A DNA stretch of 64,000 bases from Methylocapsa acidiphila B2 (GTDB taxonomy: Bacteria > Pseudomonadota > Alphaproteobacteria > Rhizobiales > Beijerinckiaceae): assembly GCF_000427445.1 (NCBI RefSeq), contig NZ_KE386496.1, forward strand, positions 434,001-498,000. The letters are read 5' to 3'. The notes beneath the pieces are model-generated. The model was not told where the DNA came from, did no database searches, and saw nothing but the letters and a program-made list of their open reading frames with translations. The position numbers and the translations under genes are program-made. Positions 16,780 to 26,169 of this stretch are shown here, one piece after another (position 1 is the stretch's first letter; each line of letters opens with the position of its first letter).

Positions 16780-19700
16780 TGCGAATGTCCTTTGCCGGCC
16801 GCTTGCGCTGGCGCTCGGGCCCCTTGCCCCTCGAAGCGGCCGAAAACTGAATAAAGGTAGGGAACGAAAAGAAGCGTCGTGAAGGTGCCGACGGCGACGC
16901 CGCCGATGACCGCGCGCGCGAGAACCGCATTTTGCTCCTCCCCCGGCCCACCAATTGCCATTGGAATCATGCCCACGATCATCGCCGCGGCGGTCATCAG
17001 CACGGGGCGCAATCGCGTCGTCCCAGCAGACAAAGCGGCGTCGAAAGCGCTCAGTCCGGCCTGCCGTTGCTCCCGGGCGAAAGTGACGAGCAGGATCGAG
17101 TTTGCCGAGGCGACGCCGACGGCCATGATTGAACCCATGAGCGAGGGAACGCTCAAAGTGGTGCCGGTAACGAACAACATGAGCAAAATGCCGGCCCCGG
17201 CTCCGGGCAGAGCCAAAATGACGGCGAGGGGATCGACGAAACTTTGATAGTTGACCACCATGAGCATGTAGACGAAAACCGCGGCGAAGAGGAGGCCGAG
17301 CCTCAGGTCGGAGAAAGCCGCTTGCATGCTTTCGATCTGGCCGCGTATCACGATGCGGTTGCCAGGCTTGAGCTCTGCCTGCGCGGCGTCGACCACCTTT
17401 TGGATCTCCGCCGCGACGCCGCCGAGATCGCGGCTCTGGACGCTGCCATAAACGTCATACACGCTCTGAATGTTAGACTGGTTGAAGACCGATTGGACTC
17501 CGATCCGCTTCGCGCTGGCGATGCTGCCGAGCATTGTGGGAATCGGCGTCCCAGCTACGTCGACGTTGCTCGCCAGCGGCGTATTGTCGAGCTGGTTCTT
17601 GTCGGCGATCCTATACTCTGGTGTTTGCACGGCGAAATAATAGGGGATGCCGTTCTTGGGGTCGGTCCAGAAATTGGGAGACACTTGTTGGGATGAGGAA
17701 AGGCTGATGTTCAGGTTATTCGCCGCTTCCTGCATGTTCAGGCCAAGTTGCTGCGCCAGCGTGCGGTCGATCGTGTAGTATAACTCTGGTGCATCGAGCT
17801 CCTGTTGGACATGTGCGTCGACGAGGCCTGGAATATTGGCGAGCTTTTGTCGCAGCTCCCCTGCGATCCGCTTGTTCGTCTCGCGATCGCGACCTTGCAG
17901 CTGGACGTCGATCTGCGTCGGCACGCCGAAGTTAAGCACTTGCGTGACGAGATCGGCGGGCTGGAAGTAAAACAGCAAATCGGGAAAGGCGATCGGCAGC
18001 TCCGCGCGCAGCTTCTTGACGATCTCCGCGGTTGGCGCATGGCCCTCGGCGAGCTCGATCTGGATGACGCCGTCATTGACGCCGATCGCCGAGCCGTCGG
18101 TGAAGGCGAGATTGTAGACGCGCGCTGGTAGGCCGATATTGTCGAGGATCAGCTTCAAATCCTTGGCTGGGACCATCGCCCGGACATTTTCCTCGATCGC
18201 TTGAAAAATCTGCTCGGTGCGCTCAATTCTGGTGCGCGCCGGCGCGCGGACATGCAGTTGGATGAGGCCGGAGTCCACGTTCGGAAAGAAATCGGAGCCG
18301 ACATATAATGAAAGAACCCCAGCGCTTGCGACGACGAGGCTTGCGACCGCCGGCGTGATGATTCTGCGCCGCAAAATTCCCGCGAGCAGCCAGCCGTAGA
18401 ACGTCCGGAAGCGGTCGAATCGCGCGTTGAACCCCGCATGAAAGCGCTCGAGCCATCCGCTCGCTTGGCCCCGCCGTTCATGCTCCTTGCGCAGGAGGAG
18501 GCCGATCATGATCGGGGTCAAGGTCCGGGAAATTCCGTAGGAGGCGAGCATGGCGAACACGACCGCCAAGGCGAGCGGCGTGAAGAGGTAGCGCGCAGCG
18601 CCCTGCAGGAAGAAGACCGAGACGAAGACGCAGCAGATGGCGAGAGTCGAGATCAAGGTCGGCACCGCGATCCCCGCTGCGCCTTCGAGGACGGCCTGGT
18701 CGAAAGGCTCGTCCTCCTCCAACAGCCGATGGGTGTTCTCGATCGTCACCGTGCTGTCGTCGACCAGAATGCCGACGGCCAGCGCGAGGCCGCCGAGCGT
18801 CATTGTGTTGATGGTGTGTCCGAGCGCCGCGAGCACGGCGATCGATGTGAGGATGGAGAGCGGAATCGAGACCATCACGATCAGCGTGGAGCGCCAGGAG
18901 CCGAGAAAGATTAAGATCATCAATGCCGTGAGGCCAGCCGCGATCGCGCCCTCGTGGAGCACGCCGGTAATGGCGTTTTGCACGAACACGGACTGATCGA
19001 ACAGCATACTGATGTTCATGCCGGGAGGGGCGGCCCTCTGAATTTCGGGCAACGCGGCCTTGACGCGATTGACCACGTCGAGCGTCGAGGCGTTGCCGTT
19101 CTTTATGATGGTCAAAAGGACGGAGCGCTTGCCCTCGGCGCGCACGATATTCTGCTGCACGGCCCAGCCGTCGCGCACATGCGCGACGTCGGACAAATAA
19201 ATGGTCGCGCCGCCCGTTTGGCGGATGGGAAGGCGGTTCAAGGCCTCAATCGATGGCGCGGCGTTGTTGACTTTCACGATGAACTGCTTATCGCCCAGTT
19301 TGGCGTCGCCGGACGGCAAGGTCAGGCTCTGGGCGTTGACCGCGGTGACGAGTTCAGAGGGCGACAGGCCACGCGCCTTGAGCGCGTCCGGGTCTATGTC
19401 GACCATGATCTGCCGATATTTGCCGCCATAGGGCGTCGGCAGGGTGATGCCCTGGATCGGCGCCAGCGCCTGGCGCATTTGATAGATGCCGTAATCGTAA
19501 AGCTGCTGCTCGTTCAGTCGATCCGAGCTCAGGCTCAATTGAAGCACGGGCACGGAGGATGCGTTGAACTGGACGATGACTGGCGGCTGGATGCCGACCG
19601 GCATGAGAGCGCGAATGGCGTTGGACGCCGAGACGATCTGGCTGATGGCCAGATCGACGTTCACATTGGGCTGAAAATAGATCCGCTCGACCGCGATGCC

Positions 19701-19961
19701 AGATAGGGTTTGGCTTTCGATGTTGCGTATGTCGCTGACGTTGGAGCTGATGGAATATTCACTATAGGTGGTGACGCGCTGCTCCATCTCCTCCGGCGTC
19801 AGGCCGGTATATTGCCAGATCACCGAGACGACAGGGATATTGATGTTCGGGAAAATGTCCTTGGGCGTCGTCAGGATCGCGCTGCCGCCGAGAAACATCA
19901 TCATGAACGCCAGCACGTAAAATGTGTGGCGGTAGCGAAGCGCGTATCCGACTATGCCCAT
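16776..19961 (-). CDS. RND efflux pump, inner-membrane subunit (second system)
   Basis: A second RND exporter of about 1061 residues. The start at 19961 is supported by CTGGAG nine bases upstream; the frame is open for 21 more codons. Seen are the first helix followed by TTPKDIFPNINIPVVSVIW, the TM4 acidic pair in LAVGILVDDSTVTIENTHRL, and a C-terminal half with RLRPVLMTAAAMIVGMIPMA. It differs from the AcrB-like pump at 5.6 kb and resembles pumps paired with HlyD-type adaptors. It is transcribed divergently from the TetR gene across a palindromic operator and is probably repressed by it. Confidence 0.94.
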   Translation of the reverse strand: MGIVGYALRYRHTFYVLAFMMMFLGGSAILTTPKDIFPNINIPVVSVIWQYTGLTPEEMEQRVTTYSEYSISSNVSDIRNIESQTLSGIAVERIYFQPNVNVDLAISQIVSASNAIRALMPVGIQPPVIVQFNASSVPVLQLSLSSDRLNEQQLYDYGIYQMRQALAPIQGITLPTPYGGKYRQIMVDIDPDALKARGLSPSELVTAVNAQSLTLPSGDAKLGDKQFIVKVNNAAPSIEALNRLPIRQTGGATIYLSDVAHVRDGWAVQQNIVRAEGKRSVLLTIIKNGNASTLDVVNRVKAALPEIQRAAPPGMNISMLFDQSVFVQNAITGVLHEGAIAAGLTALMILIFLGSWRSTLIVMVSIPLSILTSIAVLAALGHTINTMTLGGLALAVGILVDDSTVTIENTHRLLEEDEPFDQAVLEGAAGIAVPTLISTLAICCVFVSVFFLQGAARYLFTPLALAVVFAMLASYGISRTLTPIMIGLLLRKEHERRGQASGWLERFHAGFNARFDRFRTFYGWLLAGILRRRIITPAVASLVVASAGVLSLYVGSDFFPNVDSGLIQLHVRAPARTRIERTEQIFQAIEENVRAMVPAKDLKLILDNIGLPARVYNLAFTDGSAIGVNDGVIQIELAEGHAPTAEIVKKLRAELPIAFPDLLFYFQPADLVTQVLNFGVPTQIDVQLQGRDRETNKRIAGELRQKLANIPGLVDAHVQQELDAPELYYTIDRTLAQQLGLNMQEAANNLNISLSSSQQVSPNFWTDPKNGIPYYFAVQTPEYRIADKNQLDNTPLASNVDVAGTPIPTMLGSIASAKRIGVQSVFNQSNIQSVYDVYGSVQSRDLGGVAAEIQKVVDAAQAELKPGNRIVIRGQIESMQAAFSDLRLGLLFAAVFVYMLMVVNYQSFVDPLAVILALPGAGAGILLMLFVTGTTLSVPSLMGSIMAVGVASANSILLVTFAREQRQAGLSAFDAALSAGTTRLRPVLMTAAAMIVGMIPMAIGGPGEEQNAVLARAVIGGVAVGTFTTLLFVPYLYSVFGRFEGQGARAPAQAAGKGHSQ

Positions 19962-19982
19962 GATCAACTCCAGGGATCGGAT

Positions 19983-20015
19983 CTTGACGTATTGTATGGT
20001 ACAGTACATATCAAG
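19983..20015. promoter_or_regulatory. Putative TetR operator and promoter between pump and regulator
   Basis: The 83-nt gap between the divergent pump and tetR genes holds a palindrome, TATGGTAC-A-GTACATA (19995-20010), imperfect by one base. It lies inside outer arms CTTGA (19983-19987) and TCAAG (20011-20015). A TTGACG -35-like hexamer (19984-19989) sits at the left edge. This is the arrangement expected for an autoregulating TetR repressor that also controls the pump. Seen in sequence; binding is inferred. Confidence 0.6.
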
Positions 20016-20044
20016 TTCTCGCAACGCAGCTCACTAGGATGTGA

Positions 20045-20716
20045 ATGGGCGAAATTTCATCAGACGAGGGCGTCGCTGTTTCGACGAAGCCGCCGAGCAA
20101 GCGTCTGTCCGCGCGCCGGGACGCGTTTCTGGCGGCGGCGCGGGAGGTGTTTCAAGATAAGGGCTATGCCGAAGCCACGCTTGACGACGTGATCGCGCGC
20201 TCCGGCGGCTCGCGCCAGACGCTTTACGCTCTATTCGGCGGTAAGCAGGGGCTGTTCGAGGCCATTATCAGCGACGCCTGCGAGACGATTTTTCGCGGCC
20301 TGACGCCTGAGCAACTGGCGCCTCGCGCACCCGACCGCGTGCTCAAGGAAGTCGGCGTCCGCTATCTCGCCATCGTGACTGGCCCGGATTGCGTCAGCCT
20401 GAACCGCCTCATCGTCGCGGAGGCCCCGCGAATCCCGGGGCTCGCCGGTCAATATTGGAAATTCGGCCCCGGCCGGAGCCGCGCTTTTCTCGCCGAGTTT
20501 TTCGAGCGCCAGACGAAGCGCGGCGTCCTGAACTTGCCGAATTGCGCGGCTGCGGCGGATCATTTTCTGGAGATGCTCGGCGGAACCGTGCGACTCCAGT
20601 GTTTGATCGGGCTACGCCCGCCGCCAACCAATGCTGAAATAGAGCAAATCGTTCAAGCCGCTGTCGTTCAGTTTTTGAACGGGTGCTTGGCCGACCCGAA
20701 AAAAGGTTCCGATTAG
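20045..20716 (+). CDS. TetR/AcrR-family transcriptional regulator
   Basis: A 223-residue one-component repressor. The N-terminal helix-turn-helix is clear: RRDAFLAAAREVFQDKGYAE, then TLDDVIARSGGSRQTLYALF with the recognition helix, then GGKQGLFEAII. The C-terminal part resembles the AefR-like TetR_C ligand-binding domain (RLIVAEAPRIPGLAGQYW). It is divergent from the second RND pump and likely represses it and itself from the palindrome at 19983-20015; the ligand is unknown. Its stop overlaps the stop of the convergent protease-inhibitor gene by 4 nt. Confidence 0.92.
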   Translation: MGEISSDEGVAVSTKPPSKRLSARRDAFLAAAREVFQDKGYAEATLDDVIARSGGSRQTLYALFGGKQGLFEAIISDACETIFRGLTPEQLAPRAPDRVLKEVGVRYLAIVTGPDCVSLNRLIVAEAPRIPGLAGQYWKFGPGRSRAFLAEFFERQTKRGVLNLPNCAAAADHFLEMLGGTVRLQCLIGLRPPPTNAEIEQIVQAAVVQFLNGCLADPKKGSD

Positions 20717-21078
20717 GGAATCTCGACGACGACATTTTCGCGCTTCGCCGGCTCTGGCTCCCAGGGGCGCTGATAGACGAAGGCGATGCGGGCGCGTCCC
20801 CCGGATAGCGCCATGACGCTCCACCGATGAAGGCCAGGCGCTCCGACGAGAGGCCGATCCGGATCGGCTCCGGGAGGCGCGTAGCCGCCGTCTTCCATGC
20901 GCAAGAGATTGAGATTCGCGCTGGCGCTTGGATCGATGCGCCAAGAATATCCGGTCGTGCGATTTTCGGCGAGTGCGATCGAGCCGCGCTCGCCAACAGC
21001 GAGCCGCAAGGTCCGGTCTCCGGCTTGCGCCGCGCAGCAGGCCGCGCCGGCGACGATCAGCAAGGCGCTACGCAACAT
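20713..21078 (-). CDS. Secreted chagasin-family (I42) protease inhibitor
   Basis: A 121-residue protein with a signal peptide (MLRSALLIVAGAACCAAQAG) and the chagasin fold signatures: the NRTTGYSW loop (family NPTTGY-W), the GAPGLHRWSVMALSGG segment and the RPWE motif near the C-terminus. Members of MEROPS I42 inhibit papain-like cysteine proteases. In bacteria the role is uncertain: protection against host or predator proteases is one proposal. It stands alone and converges with tetR. Confidence 0.85.
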   Translation of the reverse strand: MLRSALLIVAGAACCAAQAGDRTLRLAVGERGSIALAENRTTGYSWRIDPSASANLNLLRMEDGGYAPPGADPDRPLVGAPGLHRWSVMALSGGRARIAFVYQRPWEPEPAKRENVVVEIP

Positions 21079-21473
21079 TTTCCTAATTCTCCTCTGCGGT
21101 CTTGTGGTTTCAAGGTTTCGGCGCAGCGGTTCGTATCGGACCTCGCCAGGTCATTTGAGCGCAGGCAATGTACCTCGGTTGAGATCACGCTGGAAACATT
21201 TAGCGACGCATGCCGCCTCCCTGGCTGGCCGCTTCCCGGACCGGCCCAAATATTCTATTGTCGACGGGCAAATCGGCGGCGCGGAACGAATTTTTCGGCT
21301 CGAATCGCATTCGCACTTGCGTCGCATTCTGGCGCAGGCGCCAATCGATGCGCAAGGCGCGTCCTTGACCTTCGGCCGGAGTGGGAAGGGAAGCGTCTGT
21401 CTCGTCTACGGATCGGAGCGGCGGGCGTTCCGAGCGGCTTTCAATCGCCTCGAGGGTCAGGATAGGATTGCAA
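21079..21473. other. Intergenic region, no certain gene
   Basis: About 395 bases. Both strands have long open frames, one on the minus strand (21200-21529, with GGGMRR at its end) and one on the plus strand running into the next gene, but neither has a good start and ribosome site or a recognisable product. The promoter for the membrane protein at 21474 should lie here. Confidence 0.35.
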
Positions 21474-22043
21474 ATGAGCGACTTTGAATCAGTGGAACAT
21501 GGGGTGGAGACGCCCGGCCATTCACGCAAAGCGACGCTTTTTCTGAAGGAGCTGCCCTATATCATCGTTCTGGTGCTCACGATCCTGGGCGTGGCGCTCA
21601 CCAGCGTTTGGCATCAGCCCTTCATCGGCTATTGGGAATTCATGGCTGTGGCGGTCGGCATCGTTTGCATCACCACGGGTTGGCTCCATATCGAAGATCG
21701 GCAGGCGCGCCTTCGCATGATCTGGACCCAGGCTCTGCATTGGGTGGCCTTCTTGGTCGCGATGAACATTCTGCTCTTGCCGGGCGTCCAGCGCATGCTG
21801 AATGCGCCGGCGACAGGGCTCGCCCTGCTGATGCTGCTGGCTCTCGGAACTTTCGTGGCCGGGGTCCATGTCTCCTGGCAAATCTGCGCACTCGGCGTCG
21901 CGATGGCGCTTTTCGTGCCGGCGATCGCCTGGCTTCAACAGTCCGCGCTCTTTCTGGTCCTCGCTGGCGCAGCGCTCGCTGGAGTCGTCATGACCTTCTG
22001 GTGGCGGCAGGGCGATCGCCCGTCGGGGAAACTGGCGTCTTAG
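21474..22043 (+). CDS. Integral membrane protein, function unknown
   Basis: A 189-residue protein with about six hydrophobic segments (for example LPYIIVLVLTILGVALTS and FMAVAVGIVCITTGWLHIE). A short soluble N-terminus (MSDFESVEHG) precedes the first helix. The frame is open 31 codons further upstream, but ATG 21474 has a GGATAGG nearby and begins just before the hydrophobic part. I do not recognise the family. It faces mtnA convergently (26 nt between stops), so the two are not co-transcribed. Confidence 0.75.
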   Translation: MSDFESVEHGVETPGHSRKATLFLKELPYIIVLVLTILGVALTSVWHQPFIGYWEFMAVAVGIVCITTGWLHIEDRQARLRMIWTQALHWVAFLVAMNILLLPGVQRMLNAPATGLALLMLLALGTFVAGVHVSWQICALGVAMALFVPAIAWLQQSALFLVLAGAALAGVVMTFWWRQGDRPSGKLAS

Positions 22044-22069
22044 CCGGATCATCGCCCAAGCTCGAGGGT

Positions 22070-23191
22070 TTAGCTCGCCCCTAACGGCTCGGCGGTCTCG
22101 CCGAGGCGATCCGGAAAAGCCTTGGCGAGCGCCTCGCGTCGTGCGGCGATGACCCCGCGTTCAGTGATCAGGCCTGTCACGAGGCGGGCTGGGGTCACGT
22201 CGAAAGCGGGATTAAGCGCCGGGCTGCCTTGCGGGATAACGCAGACCGTCTCGATGCGGCCATCGGCCATGCGGCCGGAAATATGGCTGATTTCCTCGGG
22301 CGATCGCGTCTCGATCGGAGTCGCTGCGACGCCGTCCTCGATCGTAAAATCGATCGAGGGCGAGGGAGCCGCCACGTAAAACGGCACGCCATTGTCCATT
22401 GCCGCCAGCGCTTTGAGATATGTCCCGATCTTGTTGCAAACGTCGCCGGCCGCGGTCGTGCGATCGGTGCCGACTATGACGAGATCGACCGCGCCATGCT
22501 GCATCAAATGGCCGCCGGCATTATCGACGATGATCGTATGCGCGATCCCGTGTTGATTGAGCTCCCAGGCGGTCAGCGAGGCGCCTTGGTTGCGAGGGCG
22601 CGTCTCATCGACCCAGACATGCAGCGGAACGCCTTTCTCGTGGGCCTTGTAGATTGGGGCCGTCGCCGTGCCCCAATCGACGGTCGCGAGCCAACCCGCG
22701 TTGCAATGGGTGAGAATATTGACCGGCTCGCCTGCCTTGCGCGCGGCGGCGGCCTCGATGAGCGGGAGGCCATGCTCGCCGATCGCCTCGCAGATCGCGA
22801 CATCCTCTTCCGCGAGTCTCGCCGCGTGAGCGAAAGCCGCCTCCGCGCGCGCGGCTGGCGGGAGGGATGAAAGCGCCCGACTCGCCGATGCGAGGGCCCA
22901 CTGGAGATTGACGGCCGTCGGTCGCGTCGCGGCGAGCAGGGCGCAAGTGGTCTCGAGGCTGGCGTCCGAGGCGTCGGCGCGCATCGCGAGTGCGATCCCA
23001 TAAGCCGCGGTCACGCCGATCAGTGGCGCGCCGCGCACCTGCATTTGCTTGATCGCGCGAGCGGCTTCCTCGACCGTCGCAATCGAGACGGTTTCAAAGC
23101 GATGCGGCAGGCGCGTCTGGTCGATAATGTGGATCGCGGCCGAGTCAGGGCTAGCCCAAATCGTCCTGAACGCCTTGCCGTCAATCCGCAT
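22070..23191 (-). CDS. mtnA: S-methyl-5-thioribose-1-phosphate isomerase
   Basis: Converts methylthioribose-1-phosphate to methylthioribulose-1-phosphate in methionine salvage. The 373 residues are full length for the eIF2B-related MtnA family. Signatures are [16 protein letters not shown] near residue 50, the catalytic Cys in [11 protein letters not shown], the catalytic Asp in [18 protein letters not shown], and GVPFYVAAP. No other salvage gene (mtnK, mtnB, mtnP) is adjacent here, so the pathway is scattered or the enzyme acts in a shunt. It is preceded by a GGAGGGAGC ribosome site. Confidence 0.95.
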   Translation of the reverse strand: MRIDGKAFRTIWASPDSAAIHIIDQTRLPHRFETVSIATVEEAARAIKQMQVRGAPLIGVTAAYGIALAMRADASDASLETTCALLAATRPTAVNLQWALASASRALSSLPPAARAEAAFAHAARLAEEDVAICEAIGEHGLPLIEAAAARKAGEPVNILTHCNAGWLATVDWGTATAPIYKAHEKGVPLHVWVDETRPRNQGASLTAWELNQHGIAHTIIVDNAGGHLMQHGAVDLVIVGTDRTTAAGDVCNKIGTYLKALAAMDNGVPFYVAAPSPSIDFTIEDGVAATPIETRSPEEISHISGRMADGRIETVCVIPQGSPALNPAFDVTPARLVTGLITERGVIAARREALAKAFPDRLGETAEPLGAS

Positions 23192-23315
23192 CTTGCTGCT
23201 CCCTCCATCAAGCCTCGGTTTTGACCGGGATCGGGGAAGGCGGCAACCAGTTTCGCGAGCAGAATTTCCGGCGGCGCCGTTCGCCAGGCGAACTCAGCGC
23301 CTCAGGCCCAAGGAC

Positions 23316-23594
23316 CTATTTGGCGGTGCGCCCACAGTTCGAGCAGATGCTGTCGTCGATCTTGTTGTTTTGATTGTCCAAGGAACGTTCGAGCGGCGTC
23401 ACGCCTCCGCTTTGGGATTCGCCGGGATGCGGGACCGTCTCGCCGGTCGGGGTCAAATATTTTTCGTTCAATAAGCCCGTCTCGGTCGACGCCGGGGGCA
23501 TGCCGTTCCGATCGAATCCGCCGGTCTGAGCTTGCGCCTTCGTCGCCCCCAAGGCGGCTAGGAAAATAAATCCGATCCAAAATCCCTTGGTCAT
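23316..23594 (-). CDS. Small secreted protein, function unknown
   Basis: A 92-residue product with a clean signal peptide (FWIGFIFLAALGATKAQA) and a short polar mature part ending in SICSNCGRTAK. The CxxC near the end could bind metal or form a disulfide. GGAGGCGGCC precedes the start. I do not recognise the family; it sits alone between mtnA and a divergent coiled-coil gene. Confidence 0.65.
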   Translation of the reverse strand: MTKGFWIGFIFLAALGATKAQAQTGGFDRNGMPPASTETGLLNEKYLTPTGETVPHPGESQSGGVTPLERSLDNQNNKIDDSICSNCGRTAK

Positions 23595-23757
23595 GGCCGC
23601 CTCCTTACATTTGTGTTCAAAAACGCTTGATTGACGGAGAAGTTGCCGTCGCGCGCGTAGAGGTGAGTGTCGCAGATGGGCATGAGCCGTTAAGGGCGCA
23701 TTAATGAGAGGAGACGAAAAAAGATAGAAGTGTCTCTATTACCTCAGGAGGGCCAGC

Positions 23758-24768
23758 ATGGATCGTTCCTCTGACGACCTGGATCCGCATGGCGAGCCGG
23801 CTGGCGACGGCGCCGATCCGCGGGGAAATTCCGACGCGCTCGGTTCGCGCGGCCCCGGCCGACGGGAAAAGATGATCGCGGCAGGCGGGGAGGCGAGGGA
23901 TCTGCGCCGGTCGACTGACTCCTTCTCTGATCTCGAGCCTTTTTTCGAGCGCGCCGACGCAGGCGCCGGACGAGGCTTTCGTCCCGGCTTTGACTTCGTC
24001 ATGTCTCACGGCTCGCACGCGGCCCTGGCGTTCTGCGTGATGGGCTTCGCTTGGGCCGCGGGCTCGCATTTCCTTGGATCGCCGCCGCAGGACGAGGCGC
24101 CCAAGGCGGCGATGCAGGAGGCCGCGCGGCGAGAGGCGTCCGAGACCGCAGAGCTGCGCCGCGCCACGCAAAAAATGAGCGAGGACATGCGCGCTCTGAA
24201 ATCGAATTTCGAGTCTTTGCGCGCCTCAATCGCGCAAGGCCAGAACTCTAAGGATCAGCACGCCCTCGAGAAAAGTCTCGACGGATTGAAGACGAGGCTC
24301 GACGCCGTGAAAAGCGAGACGAGTTCGGCGATCGGCGAACTTTCGGCCAAGGTCGACCATTTGCAGCGCGAGCCGGCGACGAAGCTCCAGCAAGTTGTCG
24401 ACCGTCTTGATCGCATCGAGCGGCAGACGGCGGCGCCTCCTGCGCCCAGCGCTCCTCCTCCAGTCGCGGCTGGGCAGGGGAAGACGGCGGGGTTCGCTCG
24501 CGCGCAAAACCCCATTGGTTCGGCAAGGTTCGACGGCTCCGGGGAAGCGCCGCCGAAGAGACCGCAATTGATCACGAGCTGGGTGGTCCGCGCGGTCTAT
24601 GACGGCGTCGCCTTGGTGGAGAACGCGACCGGCTCGCTCGAGGTCGCGCCAGGGGAGACGATCCCGGGCGCGGGGACGGTCAAATCAATCGAGCGGCGCG
24701 GCGGAGGCTGGATCGTCATCACGAGCCGCGGCCTTGTCGACTCCGCGCATGACGTCTACCTCCCGTGA
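23758..24768 (+). CDS. Membrane-anchored coiled-coil protein
   Basis: A 336-residue protein of unknown function with a clear architecture. The first ~80 residues are polar and presumably cytoplasmic, one transmembrane helix follows (ALAFCVMGFAWAAGSHFLG, about residues 88-106), then a long coiled coil (about 120-230, heptad-like RRATQKMSEDMRALKSNFES), a Pro/Ala linker, and a compact C-terminal domain (about 265-336: SWVVRAVYDGVALVENATG, then APGETIPGAGTVKSIERRGG). The end resembles the small C-terminal domain seen in alphaproteobacterial tol-pal or gas-vesicle-like surface proteins only loosely. GGAGGGCC is ideally spaced before the ATG. It converges with the MFS gene, 2 nt apart. Confidence 0.8.
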   Translation: MDRSSDDLDPHGEPAGDGADPRGNSDALGSRGPGRREKMIAAGGEARDLRRSTDSFSDLEPFFERADAGAGRGFRPGFDFVMSHGSHAALAFCVMGFAWAAGSHFLGSPPQDEAPKAAMQEAARREASETAELRRATQKMSEDMRALKSNFESLRASIAQGQNSKDQHALEKSLDGLKTRLDAVKSETSSAIGELSAKVDHLQREPATKLQQVVDRLDRIERQTAAPPAPSAPPPVAAGQGKTAGFARAQNPIGSARFDGSGEAPPKRPQLITSWVVRAVYDGVALVENATGSLEVAPGETIPGAGTVKSIERRGGGWIVITSRGLVDSAHDVYLP

Positions 24769-24770
24769 GA

Positions 24771-26012
24771 TCAAGGCCCGGCTCGCCGCGGCAGGAAGTA
24801 AGCGAGCAGGCCGAGCGCCGGAAGCATCGAGCAGAGCCGGTAGACAAAGCCGATGCTGGTGACGTCGACGAGATGGCCGAGCGCCGCGGCGCCGAGCGCG
24901 CTCGTCCCGAAGGCTAAGCCGAAGAAAAGCCCTGCGACTGTTCCAACTCGGTCCGGCGTCAGCTCGGTCGCATAGACGAGGATCGCGGCGAAGGCCGAGG
25001 ACAGGATCAGGCCGATCGCAATGCTCAAAACAACGGTGAAAAAGAGATTCGCGTAGGGCATGGCCAAAGTGAAGGGCAGCGCCCCGACGATCGAGAAGAG
25101 GATGACGGCGCGACGGCCGAACCGGTCCCCGATCGGGCCGCCGAGAAATGTGCCACAAGCCGATGCGCCGAGAAAGACGAAGAGCAAGATCTGCGCAGTC
25201 TGGACTGGAATCTGAAACTTATCGATCAGATAGAACGTGTAGTAATTGCTCAGAACCGCCAGATAGAAATATTTTGAAAAGATCAGCGCCAGCAGGATCA
25301 GCATTGGCCCGGCGACAGATCGTCGGGCCGTTTGATTTGGTTTGGTCTTCTGGTTGGGTATGGCCTGCGCCGCGATCCGGCCCTTATGCCATTGGCCGAT
25401 CAAGGTTAGGATCACGAGCGAGCAGAGCGGCGCAATGGCGAACCAGGCGAGGCTTCCGCGTCCGAACGGCGCGACGATAAGGGCGGCGGTGAGCGGTCCG
25501 ATCGCGGCTCCGCCGGCGCCGCCGACCTGGAAGAGCGATTGCGCGAAGCCATGCCTTCCGCCCGACGCGACCCGCGCAACGCGCGAGGCTTCAGGATGAA
25601 AGACCGACGATCCCATCCCGATGAGTGAAGCGGCGGCGACAAGCGCCATGAAACTCGGCGCCGCCGAAAGCAGCAAGAGTCCGCATAAGGTGAAGCCCAT
25701 GCCGACGGGAAGAAAATAGGGAGACGGCTTGCGGTCGGTATAAAGGCCAACCAGGGGTTGGAGTAGCGACGCGGTGAGCTGGGCCGCGAGCGTAATCAGG
25801 CCGATCTGGCCGAAATCGAGCGCGAAAGACGTCTTCAGAAGCGGGTAGACCGCCGTCACCAAGGACGCGATCAGGTCGTGGAGCCCGTGCGAAATGCTCA
25901 GCCAGACCAGGATGACGATGCGCGTCGAATCCTGCGCGACGCCGCTCCGGCTCGAAAATGAGACCGCTCGATGTCCGATCCCGTCGCCGCCGAACTCCGG
26001 TTCCGCCTTCAT
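24771..26012 (-). CDS. MFS exporter, fosmidomycin-resistance (Fsr) type
   Basis: A 413-residue major facilitator with twelve predicted helices. The beginning of the domain, SISHGLHDLIASLVTAVYPL, is characteristic of the Fsr group, followed by QPLVGLYTDRKPSPY in the loop between helices 2 and 3 and GMGSSVFHPEASRVAR near helix 4. Members export fosmidomycin and other small molecules. The start has GGAGATC upstream. A short charged N-terminus of about 30 residues precedes the first helix. The substrate is not predictable from sequence. Confidence 0.9.
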   Translation of the reverse strand: MKAEPEFGGDGIGHRAVSFSSRSGVAQDSTRIVILVWLSISHGLHDLIASLVTAVYPLLKTSFALDFGQIGLITLAAQLTASLLQPLVGLYTDRKPSPYFLPVGMGFTLCGLLLLSAAPSFMALVAAASLIGMGSSVFHPEASRVARVASGGRHGFAQSLFQVGGAGGAAIGPLTAALIVAPFGRGSLAWFAIAPLCSLVILTLIGQWHKGRIAAQAIPNQKTKPNQTARRSVAGPMLILLALIFSKYFYLAVLSNYYTFYLIDKFQIPVQTAQILLFVFLGASACGTFLGGPIGDRFGRRAVILFSIVGALPFTLAMPYANLFFTVVLSIAIGLILSSAFAAILVYATELTPDRVGTVAGLFFGLAFGTSALGAAALGHLVDVTSIGFVYRLCSMLPALGLLAYFLPRRAGP

Positions 26013-26169
26013 ATTTCAATTGATCTCCGCCGCGCTGAATCGGCGCAGCGATCATATTAGCAAAATCTTGTCCATATCTCCTTCGCCGGTCTATCGGCGG
26101 CCAAATGCACGGCGCCGCCGTTCTTTGATTGTGGACCGTCCGGAAGGACGACACGCGCCTATTGCCGTC

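Noticed and set aside
21200-21529. A 109-codon minus-strand frame before the membrane protein gene
   Set aside because: It overlaps the start of the plus-strand gene, has no ribosome site and no recognisable domain; an open frame on the opposite strand is equally good.
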